The notes beneath the pieces are model-generated. The model saw only the letters and a program-made list of their open reading frames with translations, was not told where the DNA came from and did not search any database. Shown here piece after piece: positions 35,216-46,063 of a stretch of DNA of 64,000 bases. Source of the DNA: Caenorhabditis remanei. Lineage: Eukaryota > Nematoda > Chromadorea > Rhabditida > Rhabditidae. Each line of letters opens with the position of its first letter. The stretch's first letter is position 1. The position numbers and the translations under genes are program-made. The stretch spans positions 13,392,001 through 13,456,000 of the forward strand of contig NC_071332.1 in assembly GCF_010183535.1 (NCBI RefSeq), given 5' to 3'.

Positions 35216-36487
35216 CAAAGTTAAGAGCGATAATGTATCTCGATTCTAGGGTTTTTAACTTACGTCTGGCAAGTTGGTCGTCATTTGATTCGTCTTGGTC
35301 CATTAATTTCTTGTCCACCGTTTCTTGCACTCTTCCGTTTCCGATCTATCAAGCCAGTCGGTTTGCTCTTCATGCGCTGTGCTTTAACACTGAAAAAGAA
35401 AACGTTCGTTTATAAACGAGCTGAGAAAATAGGGAATATATGTACGAGATAAATCATGTTTATGTGGATATCTCAACGATGGCCAAAAAAGAGAAGATAG
35501 AAGAGTCACCATCCAGTACGGAAAGATGGTGGACGACTGAGCCAAGAAGATGATGATGAGGAGACTGGGGGCCAGTGGGCGGAGTCTAGTAGGAAACCGC
35601 CATCTGTTGGTCTAATAGGATCATTGATTTCCCAAGGAGATAAGTAAGAAGGTGGTTTGTGTTAACAGTAATGAGACAATAGGCAAGTGTCTATCTATTA
35701 TATGTTCTCTTGGGAAAGGGCACGGAAAAAGGAGGAAAGAGGTTGATGAGGTCAAACAAAAACGAAAAAACACAGTCATCGGGCAAAGGACAGGTGGGAC
35801 CTCTTATTCTACAAGGTTCCAAGTTTCCCCCAAAGTCATCCGTTTGGACCGATTTCCCAAAGAGATAAGGAGGCAGATGGTAAGACGTGAAAAACAATGT
35901 CTCTGACAATATACCGGGAGAGACAATGTGTAAATTAGTTGACCTGTCTACGTTGAAAAATGGATATTTCAAACATGGATATTTTTCGATTTTCTAAAAG
36001 AATTTTTCGAATATTTTCCGAAAAAAAGGGAAAAGACTTTTATTTATTCGAAGCAACTATCATTGGCGATATATAGTGTACTGTGCTCGCATTTTTTTTC
36101 TCCCGACTTAGGAATAATCCTTATTATTGCATGTTGCTGAAAATTGCCGAAAGTTGCCGAAAATTGCCGATTTTTGAAATCGGCAATTGCCGGATTGCCG
36201 GATTGCCGAAATTTTCCGTTGCCGCTCGTCCCTGTTTCTCACCCTTTTCTTTCTTTTCCTCGTTCTTGGTAACATCATCTCCTTCTTTATTATCCGGTTT
36301 CGACCAAGTCCCGCGCATAGTTGATATCTTGGTCTTTTTTAAATTCCTTATTTGATTTTCTTTGCTTGGATACGTGTATTGCCAACGTTGGTATTTTTAA
36401 GCGGAAAATAAGCACGCACACTAAATAACTGTGTTCCAACAACCTTTTTCAAGTAAATATTTTATTTGTTCACAATGATAAAATGAT
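35216..36487. other. Intergenic, TTGCCG repeat cluster
   Basis: No gene is supported. A cluster of short TTGCCG(AAA) units lies at 36133-36229. Confidence 0.5.
36133..36229 (+). repeat. Degenerate TTGCCGAAA tandem cluster with a small inverted repeat
   Basis: At least eight TTGCCG units occur in 97 bp. In the middle, AATTGCCGATTTTTGAAATC and GGCAATT form a short hairpin. Confidence 0.7.
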
Positions 36488-37820
36488 TCAAAATGAGGTT
36501 GTTGTCGTGGTTGTCTTGCTTCGTATATTGCTAGTCGATCGTGTAAATTCCGTTCTCTTGACCTGAAAAAGATGAAACTTCATGACATTTTATACAGTAT
36601 CCTCTTACTTTACGTTTGCCCACGAAGATTCCTCTCACCGCGTCTCGATACTGTGATGACAGAAGAAAACAAACGAAAGGGTGGGAAAGGGCGTTGACAG
36701 TTCGAAGGATACTAATGGGATATTGAGCAGCCAAGATTGCATTTCTGAAATAATGAACTGTTTTATCGAGATGACTCCAAGTAAGAAACAATCACCCTAA
36801 ATCTTCGTTTTTTCTCAGAATTCTTTCAATATTATACAATAAAAGTGCTTCGACTCCAGCGAATCCTTCTGACAACATGAATGCTGTTGTCATAAATAAA
36901 ATCAAGATAGTAGTATTATCAGAAGAATCGGAGTCCTTTTTCTGAAGGTTCTGACGTTTCTTCTTAACTCTTCGAAGTGCCATCAACAAGGAAATAGTGA
37001 GAAAAGGATAAATTATAGCGGCGGAAAATTTCATAATGACTTCGATAAAACCCCAATGGGACATGGCTCCCGGAAGAGATTCCGGGGCGCCTAGGACGTA
37101 GCGAGGTTTTATGAGATTCTTGAACATTCCGAGACATCTGAAAATAAATATGAAAAGAAATATGATGTTTACAGAAACACATAATGACTCCCAAGGAAGC
37201 ATAAATACTTACATTCTACTTGGATTATCTGGCAGCCAGAAAACTCGATACAACGCGAATTGCCACGTACAAAACACAACCCAAAACGCGATACATATTA
37301 ATAAAGTGATAATTGCTCCTTTCGGTTTTGAGATGTTTTGAACCCTTCGACTCATCGGAAATATCACTGTTAACAATCGAATAGATGCCATCAAAATAGC
37401 CATCCAAACGGATAGTCGTCTAGATATATCTAGAAATGTGTTGACTAACTGGGCACCAATATTTATCTCTAAATAGTCTTCTCTCAAACAAGACATCTCT
37501 CCAGACCCAGGAAATAATATTGGGATCCACATGATTTCAGCGGCGGCATTAATGAAATCCAAGGAGTTGGTGAGAATGTCAGAAATACAAATACCTATCA
37601 TGAAAATATAGATTGCAAACGAACGCAATTCTTTTCTCAATAAGACGATCAAGTGGAGTAAATTAACAATCACAGTGGCGATTTGAAGGGAAAGATTTGT
37701 GCGGGTGGAGATATTGAAAACGATTTTGTAGATGTCTTCTTCATATTCATAGTCTTGGAGAATATTGTAATCGGGAGCAAGAGTAGTGGTGGTAGTTGCA
37801 GTTGTAAAGTTTTTTGGCAT
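36488..37820 (-). CDS. Class-w serpentine receptor (srw)
   Basis: Minus-strand exons: 37820-37213, 37137-36796, 36744-36609, 36562-36488, all in phase, 386 residues. Class-w landmarks: LRKELRSFAIYIFMIGICISDIL (helix 2), RRLSVWMAILMASIR then FPMS (helix 3 and its cytoplasmic end), a Lys/Arg-rich third loop (RRVKKKRQ), LFMTTAFMLSEGFAG (helix 6), and ALSHPFVCFLLSSQYRD (helix 7). The N-terminus is Thr-rich and then acidic, and outside the cell. srw proteins resemble FMRFamide/peptide receptors and are presumed to be chemosensory or peptide GPCRs. The C-terminal tail is rich in Thr and Ser. The model looks intact. Confidence 0.9.
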
Positions 37821-38992
37821 GACTGAAATTCTGAAATTTTAACTCATAACCTACAAAACATAATGAGACAAGTTCTATACCAGAAAAACGAAAAATCAAG
37901 TATTTGTGAAAAACAGATTTGCTATCTTTCCGTTACTCATTCAGTTTTCAGAATAACAAAGAATTACCGTCTGAGTGGTCGTCTAGAAAAGAAGCACTCT
38001 CTGTTTTGACGGTAATTTTGTAAATGAACACCAAAGGAACGATAGAACAGCGGAAAATATCACCTGGTTCTCTCACATTTGCCAGACAAGGTGATCGTGG
38101 TAAGTAATAATATAATAGGGGAAAAACAAAAGTGACTTATATTTTTTCATTTAATTATCCAGAACTGCTTTCCTTGTGACACTCTTCCAGAAAATGACTA
38201 TTGCTTTGATGTAGTTATTGGGGTGACCACAGGAAAACAAAATTGGTTGAATGGGCCAAGTTCGTGACAAGAAATGGTAATAGAGAGTAGGTAGGCAGCA
38301 TACTAGAAATTTATAATATTCGTTACAAATGAAGTCAATCAATCATCAAGCAATTTGTTTCAGTATTTACTAAGGATTTCTAGTTTGGTCCTTACCCACG
38401 GACTAATCAGAGCAGGTTGGGAATGAAATCAAAACACAAAGTAATTGTAGAAAATGTGTTTCATTTCTGGTATTACGAATAAATATGAATCAAATTATTT
38501 CAAATAGATGGCTAATGATATGACCAGTGAACAGTTAAATGCTGACTAATTGACCAGGTGTCCAATATTGACGGTGGCCTGAAAAATATTCCGATTCTCT
38601 CACGAGTCTTGTCCTTTTTGTTTTTAAAAATTCTAATTCTGACACTTCTGGCGCAGCCAACATTGTTCCTGTCGAGTTGTTCCTGTCGAGTTCCGTCTTC
38701 AATCCATGTGTGTTGTAAATCCACAGTTTTCCTTATCAATAAAATTCTGTGTGTATTCTCTTTTCATCGTGTAAAACTTTAAAGAAGAACAACTGTTTCC
38801 ACGTAGGCTTGTCGATGTCATGTTTAGTACCGCGTCAAAGATCAACTTGATTTAGAAGTTAATTGTTTTTATTCGACGAGTTGACCTGAAACATTGAGAA
38901 AATATTTATTCCCATGATTTACTACAAATGAAGCAAAGTTAATACAATATGAAGCAAAAAGTATGGATGGCAAATTGCATGAAAAATATTGA
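37821..38992. other. Intergenic between two srw genes
   Basis: No gene is supported. A 14-bp tandem pair (TTGTTCCTGTCGAG) lies near 38660-38690. Confidence 0.45.
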
Positions 38993-40043
38993 TCAGGGGT
39001 GGAATTTGTCGCTTGTTTTTCCAAACATTTGTTTAACTGTATTTCGATATTCGATAGATAAGAAATAACACATGAAACAATGTGAAATCGAATTGAGAGA
39101 CCGAGAAATGTTAGATGTTTGCAACGCAATGAATGTACCGACTCTGTAAAAATGAATAAATAAAATATTCAAGGCTATATTGATTCTTACTTCCAATAGT
39201 TTGACATCATTCCAGGTTTCAGAACGATAAATAAAATATTGAATATAGTTGCATTCGCCTCCGTCAAAATGAAAAAAATTGAGGTGATTAATACAAGCCT
39301 TCCTGGTCGATTTTGGCATAAACATATCACAACATTTGGATAGACAAAAATAATAGGAATAACTTGGAACAATGGGTCCATACTATTTCTAGCTTCTAGG
39401 AAGCCGTACAGATTTGAGGGAAACACCCAACGCTTGGTTGCGTTTGTTTCAAGAGCGCACCTAGGTACAAAACATTCTTTCAACATACATGCACATCCAG
39501 AACTTACAGAACTTCACTTGCCTCTCCATTGTCGCGATACCATAGTTTTTGATAAAACATAAAATGACATGAGTAATAAAAAAATCGTATTGAGAATATA
39601 AGAGACACCAAGAAAATGGAAGTTCTTGAGGACAAACTTTTGGAAACAAGAAGAATTGATATCCAGAAAGTAATCGATTTGGTTGAACTGAGAACTGCCT
39701 CTTTCAACCCGTGGAATGGATCCACAAGGTAAAAACCGTTTTCTAAACATGTCGAGTGTTTACTCCAATGAGAGAATTCCAAAATTCGTTTTTCTTCAAA
39801 TACCTTCTCGTAAAATATCGCAACGTGTTGAAGGGTATCAGACACACAAATTCCAATCATAAGAATAAAAAATGAAGTGGATCGGAGTTCTTTTTTGAGT
39901 AAAATCATTAGATGAATCAGGTTGATTAGAACTGTTATAGGCGATAAAACAAGGTGTATGAGATCAGTGATAGAAGAAGAAACTTTATAGGAGTCTTCAT
40001 ATATAAATGGATCCGCACGATAGTCATACTCATAGATGAACAT
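38993..40043 (-). CDS. Shortened class-w serpentine receptor (srw)
   Basis: Minus-strand exons: 40043-39508, 39460-39191, 39143-38993, in phase, 318 residues, against 375-412 for the other srw proteins here. It keeps LLKKELRSTSFFILMIGICVSD in helix 2, a CALETNAT segment after the first long exon, and ISHCFMCYFLSIEYRN in helix 7. Missing relative to its neighbours are the R-x-L...FPM stretch at the end of helix 3 and the basic third cytoplasmic loop; the helix-6 LSEG motif reads LTEA. The frame is open but the parts that would contact G protein are lost. It is either a decaying receptor or one that no longer signals. The ATG at 40043 was chosen to match the other N-termini; the frame is also open upstream to 40142. 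Confidence 0.68.
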
Positions 40044-41003
40044 TTGGTAGAAGAAGAAGTTGAACTCAAGAGTCGACAAAAGACGGAATGAAAGTAAGTC
40101 GATAAAGCAGTACTCGGACATCAAACTCCTCCTTCCCAACACATGTGAATAAGTTAATTACCGTTTGCATATGAAAAATTCTCAGAAGTGAATTGCTCAA
40201 TTATGAAATCATTCTCTTCTTGAAATTTAAAATTCCAATACTCTGTAATTATACATCCAAATGTACATTTCGAAGTAAATATTTTTCACAAAATTATATA
40301 GTATGGTGTGTGAGGAAACAGACTCACATAGAACTGCTCCAAAAAATGGCTGGCTTTCAGATACACTAATATGTAAACAGATTACAGTGAAAAAAACATA
40401 TAATAAAAATACTGTTGAGATTACGTAAGATTTACGTCCAAGTTTAAGAACTTTTGGGGCTCATGAAGTGAAGATATTAATGAGTTGCAATAAAATTTCG
40501 ATGATAAACAAAAAATGTCAGAATTCCTGGTTTCATTCAGCACCTTTTTCAATCTTCACGTAATATCTTAACTGTTCTCTTTCAAAATTTTAGTCCTTTT
40601 TTTTAGTTCATAATTCTTTTGAAATTTGTCATTTTTAAACATTATTACAGTTTGCTCCCAAGTCACGCAACTTTAATTGGGGGGTTCACAAGTTTTGAGT
40701 TTCAGAATTCGTGAAATTCATTACGCATGCTCTCACTCCCTTCTAAACCACTTATTAGGTGATTCAAGTCTAGACAAACATGTCTTTAATTTTCATTCTT
40801 TATACTGTTATTATACATTTCCTGGTTGGTGTTAACATATTTCAGTTTGTGATACACATAAAACTAGACATTTTTATTGCCTAATCGAGTTTTTCCTCAA
40901 AACTTAATATCCCCGATTGGACTACATTCCAGAATTAAATTGGATTTACTCACTTTTATTTTGGTATTAACTTGTTACTACTTTTCAGTATCCACGTCTG
41001 AAA
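40044..41003. other. Intergenic between divergent srw genes
   Basis: AT-rich. It holds the putative promoters of the minus-strand gene ending at 40043 and the + strand gene starting at 41004. A TTTTCAG at 40981-40987 just before the ATG at 41004 could be a trans-splice acceptor. Confidence 0.4.
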
Positions 41004-42224
41004 ATGACGAAAAAACCAAGAATATACACTACAACATCTTTGCCAACATCCGAAATCCCTATCCAGTCTGACTACGATCCAGATATGGAGTTCTACAATA
41101 AAATAAGCATGGCATGTGCAATGATTGATCTGATCCTTCAATCACTCACAATCTTTGTAAACATTATTCATTTATCGGTCTTGTCACAAAAAGAGTTACG
41201 TGGATTGTCTATTTATCTTATTATGATATGGATTGCTCTTCTAGACACAACTAACTTCTGCATCTGGGTTTTCAACAATCTGGACATGTTTTTTAGAATT
41301 CTTTCAATTCCAGGAACTCCATGCTTGAGTTACGAATTCACTGAATTCACTCCATATAACTTTTTCACTGCTGAAGCTAACTTCATCAGTCAGAGACTAT
41401 CCACACTCCTTTCTTTGTTAATGGCGTTAACCAGAACTTTATCTGTTAGATTTCCGGTGAATAATTTGGTTCAAAGCATGACTTCTTGCAAGATGACGTT
41501 GAGAGTAATGGTACTCTTGCTTTTGGTATTCATGGGAATCTCTTTCTGGCCATTGATATCGTTGAAGAAATTGTGGTTGCCGGATTATGTAAACTCGTAA
41601 GTTGATTGTGTTTCATGCTCGTATCACTATCTTTAACTGTTCAGTTTCTGCACTCTATCCCCTGCAGAACTTAATGCCACTGGGTATGTATGGGCATTTC
41701 CAAAATCAGTTACTAACGCTATCGATGTTTCCACTATTTTTGATAAGATTTTCATGAAATTTCTCCCGGCTATCGGCTATCCAATTCTTACAATTCTATT
41801 AATCTTGGAGCTTATAAAAGTGAAGAAACGGAGATCCAAAATGCAGAATAATGAATCGAAGGATAATACCACTGGTCTTATTCTTTTCATGACCATCAGT
41901 TTCATGTTATCTGAAGGAACTGCTGCAGTTCAAGGGATACTTATATACAATCACGAATGGTTCGATGATGAGAAAGTAGTCAATGCTATCGCATTCTCTT
42001 CTTATCCGATTTATAACCTGCGGTCTTTGAACGAATTCTCTCACTTCTTTGTGTGTTACTTCTTGTCTTCACGATATCGGGATACCTTATATCGAATTAT
42101 GTGTTGTTGTCAGGAGAAGTCTAAAAGGAATAATGTAAGTTTGATGAACATATCGTTTTTATTTAACCTTGAGTTTCAGTTGACAATTGCACAAATCTCT
42201 ACTTCTAATTCAATGACAAAATGA
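41004..42224 (+). CDS. Class-w serpentine receptor (srw)
   Basis: Exons 41004-41596, 41645-42134, 42180-42224 in phase, 375 residues. Landmarks: LSQKELRGLSIYLIMIW in helix 2, LSTLLSLLMALTRTLSVRFP in helix 3, a CTLSPAELNATG extracellular loop, KKRRSKMQ basic third loop, LFMTISFMLSEGTAA in helix 6 and FSHFFVCYFLSSRYRD in helix 7. The start follows a TTTTCAG that may be a trans-splice site. It faces the two minus-strand srw genes just upstream. No lesion seen. Confidence 0.9.
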
Positions 42225-43130
42225 TTACGTTTTGAGTTTATGTGTAAAGATTTAAAGTCATAAATAAAATATAATTTCAACGTTTTGTTTTCTCTATTGA
42301 TTTTGTTTCCATTTCACTCATGCTGATAACCAGTTCTAATAGAAACAAACCACGTCATTACTCTGTGGCTGAACTCGAAAAATAAAACGGGTTTCATTTT
42401 TTCTTCAGATCAACTCTGAAAATTAATCCTGATTTGAAATCAATGTTAAATTTCGCACAAAACAGAAATTTGCTTTCACTCAAAACTCCAATTTATGTGA
42501 ATGTAGACCACTCAAAAGTGAGACAGAATAGAAAAGAAAAACAATTAAATCAAGCAGAAAAATTCTGCTGTTCTCAGTGAAATTTTCAGTTTCTTAATTC
42601 AGATGCATTTTTAATTGATGGTCTGAAAATGAAAAAAAAAAAGTGAGTTGTTTTTTTGGAGTACCTAACTTGAATGACGTTTTTTTGCAAATTCTCTGCG
42701 TAATAAAGTGAGCAAAGAATGCGGAATTCAAAGTTTAAGCCCAACAAAAAGGGGAAATTCAAACGAATTCATTGTTTTTCACTCCCGATTTCTCATCACT
42801 CAACTCGGCGAAGATAATGCATTTACGTGAATATCATTCACAGTTAATGCCATGCATTCAACTATGAATTTGCGGTTACTCAGACTAACGTCGGGTTTTT
42901 GAGACACTTCCGTCAAGTAGTACAGTAATTCTCCTCGTTTTGTTCAAACCAGTCGGTTCACGTCGCCTCACGGTAGCTAACCCCCCATCGAAAATTCTTT
43001 CACGTCGTCGCTTTTTAGAAAACGGCCCGTATCTTTTTATGACGTGGATCAATCTTAAAACGGACAACATTTTTGGAATCCTCCACATTTTCTGAATTCT
43101 ATGGTATCAAAAAATCTTTCACGTCGTCAC
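42225..43130. other. Intergenic, repeat fragment
   Basis: No gene is supported. Near 42952-42987 the phrase CCAGTCGGTTCACGTCGCC matches 8806-8824. The phrase TCTTTCACGTCGTC occurs at about 42998 and 43115. Confidence 0.45.
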
Positions 43131-43195
43131 ATGGGATCGAACCAACTAACTGTAGTCAACGTTGCTTAACTTGCCAGATCGGACGCGGCGACGCA
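43130..43195 (-). ncRNA. 5S-rRNA-derived fragment with a tRNA-like B box
   Basis: On the minus strand CGTCCGATCTGGCAAGTTAAG followed by CAACGTTGACTACAGTTAGT closely matches the core of nematode 5S rRNA (known form CGTCCGATCTGGCAAGTTAA, GCAACGTTGAGTCCAGTTAGT). The 5S sequence then stops. In place of the box C region comes GGTTCGATCCC, an exact match to the tRNA B-box consensus. The 5' third and 3' third of 5S rRNA are absent, so it is not a functional 5S gene; it looks like a 5S-derived SINE head or processed fragment. Confidence 0.65.
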
Positions 43196-43344
43196 CCAAC
43201 TTGAACCATGGGGCTCAAGAAAGACGCTGGACCGGGCGAGGTTAGATAAGGCGATGCTTTGCCGACCGTCTCTTCCCTTTTTTCGCTCTCGATTTCCACA
43301 TGCTTTATCAGTTTTTTTGACGCAGAAGACGTCATTTTGAGCTT

Positions 43345-43525
43345 TGAAAAATGAAACAGACGGGCATCGAGTGGTTAAAATTTCGGATCTTTTGGTCCAA
43401 GTTCGAAGAAAATCGGTTCAGTAGTGAGGGTTGTAGGATCGGCGACAGACAGACAAACATACAGTCGTTTGCGTTTGTTAATAGTATACAGATTGCGTTT
43501 GTTAATAGTAAAGACCGCAATAAAT
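43345..43525 (+). mobile_element. Possible 3' end of a non-LTR retrotransposon or SINE
   Basis: The stretch TTCGAAGAAAATCGGTTCAG ... GACAGACAGACAAACATAC is typical of the 3' ends of RTE-class elements. It is followed by two tandem copies of TGCGTTTGTTAATAGTA, a typical 3'-tail repeat. No coding sequence is attached. Confidence 0.45.
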
Positions 43526-43800
43526 TTTTTGCACTTTCTTCGATTTTGATTCCAATTTAATCATAGAATCGCTAATTAACAGTAACAAAGTTGTTTGTGT
43601 TGCGACGTGAACTAGCGTGGCCTAGCCTAGTGAGGTAATACGTGGCAAGCTAGGCCACACGTGGCAAGTGCGGTCACACGTGGCGGTCACACTGCCTATG
43701 TAGATAACTCTTGGCTGTTGTAAATAAAGTGACGACTCCAGAGTTAGACCCTTTCAAAAAACCTTAATGTCGTTTTTCTATGGATTGTCTTTCATGGGCC

Positions 43801-44149
43801 TATTCTTGGCAAGCAAAAAACGTTTTTCGCTGCTTTTTTTCGATTCACGGAACCAGAAAATCACCGAAAAACTAAACGTTGTTCTGGTGTTTTTACCGTT
43901 CGCTTTGAGACCTGCGGTGTCGAAAAAGGCATGTGCCAGCGAAAAATAGTTTTTCGCTGGTTTCCTTTTCTCGTGAATTGGAAAGAAGCAGCAAAAAACT
44001 ATTTTTCGCTGGCACATGCCTTTTTCGACACCGCAGGTCTCGAAGCGAACGGTAAAAACACCAGCGAAAAACTTTCAGTTTTTCGGTGATTTTCTGGTTC
44101 CGTAAATCGAAAAAAAGCAGTGAAAATGTTTTTTGCTTTTCAAGAATAT
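43801..44149. repeat. Long palindrome (about 160-bp arms)
   Basis: The left arm (about 43801-43960) and right arm (about 43988-44149) are reverse complements with few mismatches, including AGACCTGCGGTGTCGAAAAA and GAAAAACTAT blocks, around a loop of about 28 bp. It is a foldback/MITE-like element with no coding capacity. Confidence 0.82.
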
Positions 44150-44308
44150 TAATAAACTTACGAAATCGTGTTTTTATGTTTCAATGTTTTTTTTTTCAAT
44201 CTTTTCATTCTCATATAAAAATGTTACAGAATCAAACTCCTCAATCTCTAATATCAGCTACATTTTGAGAAAATATCATATAAAACATTGACGTTATCTT
44301 TGTTCCAG

Positions 44309-45845
44309 GCTCACAATTCTACTGCAATCGACGAATCAATAAGTACAGAATCAGCATATGATGGTGACAAGTCGAAAGATTCTGAAATGATGGGAGATGA
44401 TGAGAACAGAAGATTGTCCAATGAAAGAAGTTCGTCGTCCTGTGATTCGATGAGAAAAGCATCACATATTTTTCGACTGATCAGAGTGAATTTAATGCAA
44501 ATTGTGGATCAGCTGACAAATAACGGCCCGGAGGTCTCTGCAATTCCACTACCAACTTCACAATCTTCTGCAACTCATGAGAATCTTGTATCAAATAACA
44601 GATTAGAATCGAGTGAAGGCCTCATAATTACACATGATGCTATTATTGATCAAAATACGACGATTCCTTCTATACAAGTGATCCCGATGGAAGCTGAACC
44701 GCTGAACCAAGAGGTAGTTTTGAAAAGATATTTGATTTGAAACTGCTAGCTTTTTGAGTTAGATAGGAATACTACAAATGTAAATTAACCGGAAGAAAAA
44801 GCGGATGTTTCAAAATATTATCAACATTGTCATAAATTTGCTTTTGAGACATATAATTTAATGAAATCAAGGTTTAATGTTTGAAGAAAGATAGAGAAAT
44901 TTAAATACTTCGAGACATTTTTCTCAGTGCTCCGTAAACGTATCATTCTGAAACTTTCCGATAAAGGAAATCAAGACATTCAGGGAAAATATGAGCATTG
45001 AATTTGCAAAAGTATTCATTTTCTGTAAACTTTTACTTTCGATTCTTGCACCCATTTAGATCAAATTTCCTTATTTTGGAAGATGGAATTCATAAGGCAA
45101 TTTGATCCAAATGGGTGCTAGAATCGAGAGCATAACTTTACAGAAAAGGAATATTTTTGCAAATCCAATGCTCATATTTATCCTGAATGTCTTGATTTAC
45201 TTCATCTTAAAGTTTCAAAATGATAAGTTATCGGAACACTAAAAGAAAGATCTCGCAGTTCTGAAACAGTGAATATCACAGGTGGGTGAAAATTCGAAAG
45301 TGGAAAAAATTTGATTTCAAGGTTGAAAACGCCGCAATTATAATTTAAAAAGAAAACTACAGAAAAAGTAGGTTTCGATTGATTTTACAAGTTTCCCGAA
45401 AAAAATAAATCCATGAAAATCAACTTGATATTCCATTTTCTAGGTAGTCCAATTAATATTGGACGGCTGAAAAAAGGGACTATTTGGTGATATCGTAGTA
45501 CCCTCTCAAAGTTGGTAATTTTCGACTAAAACAGACCAAATTGTCTATCTTACTGCACAGTACTGTTCTACAGTCTGGATTCCATATAAACTGAAATTTA
45601 ATCATATTAAACGTCTTAAAAGCAGGCTGAATTCAGATTAGCAAATGGAACTGATCTCCGCATCAGGTCCCTTACCTTCAAATTGCACCTTTTTAATCAA
45701 AACGCCTTTTCAGACACAAACTAATCCGCTTTCGTTTCAGCCTGCTCGCAGTTCTGAGCATTATTCATCTTCGTTTCAATTCGAGGATATTGACTACAGT
45801 GTAACCAGAGCCAGAGCCATCAGTCCGAGAGATCTGACCACATAG
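44309..45845 (+). CDS. Unrecognised gene, two exons, start uncertain
   Basis: Exons 44309-44713 and 45714-45845 join in phase 0, about 178 codons ending at TAG 45843-45845. The first block is acidic and Ser-rich with two DE-rich patches, likely disordered. A frame starting MLQNQTPQS at 44221 matches the first exon of the next gene (MLQNETPQH at 46064) but runs into TGA without a GT donor, so the original first exon seems broken. The intron holds the palindrome at 44900-45263. This may be a degenerate tandem relative of the 46064-50012 gene. Function unknown. Confidence 0.4.
44900..45263. repeat. Palindromic element in the intron of the 44309-45845 gene
   Basis: The halves are reverse complements: AATATGAGCATTGAATTTGC near 44990 against GCAAATCCAATGCTCATATT near 45158, and TTGCACCCATTTAGATCAAA against TTTGATCCAAATGGGTGC across the centre near 45080. 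It is similar in build to the other MITEs here but of a different sequence family. Confidence 0.75.
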
Positions 45846-46063
45846 ATTTTTCCATTCGTGTGCCTTTCGAGTCACGTGATAACGAGTGTGTGAGTGTGTG
45901 AGGGATTCCGAAAAGAATCTCAATTCTGCATAAGCTGTTGGTTTTCAAAAAAAAACCTTAATGTTTTTTTTTCCATGGATTGTCTTGATAAAATTAAGGA
46001 TTCGTCTTGTCTCCTAGTTTCTAATTCAAATGTTTTGCTCAATCTTATCATTCTTACATAAGG

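Noticed and set aside
35652..35906. 84-codon + strand frame after the satellite
   Set aside because: Basic and short with no homologous pattern or splice sites; likely chance.
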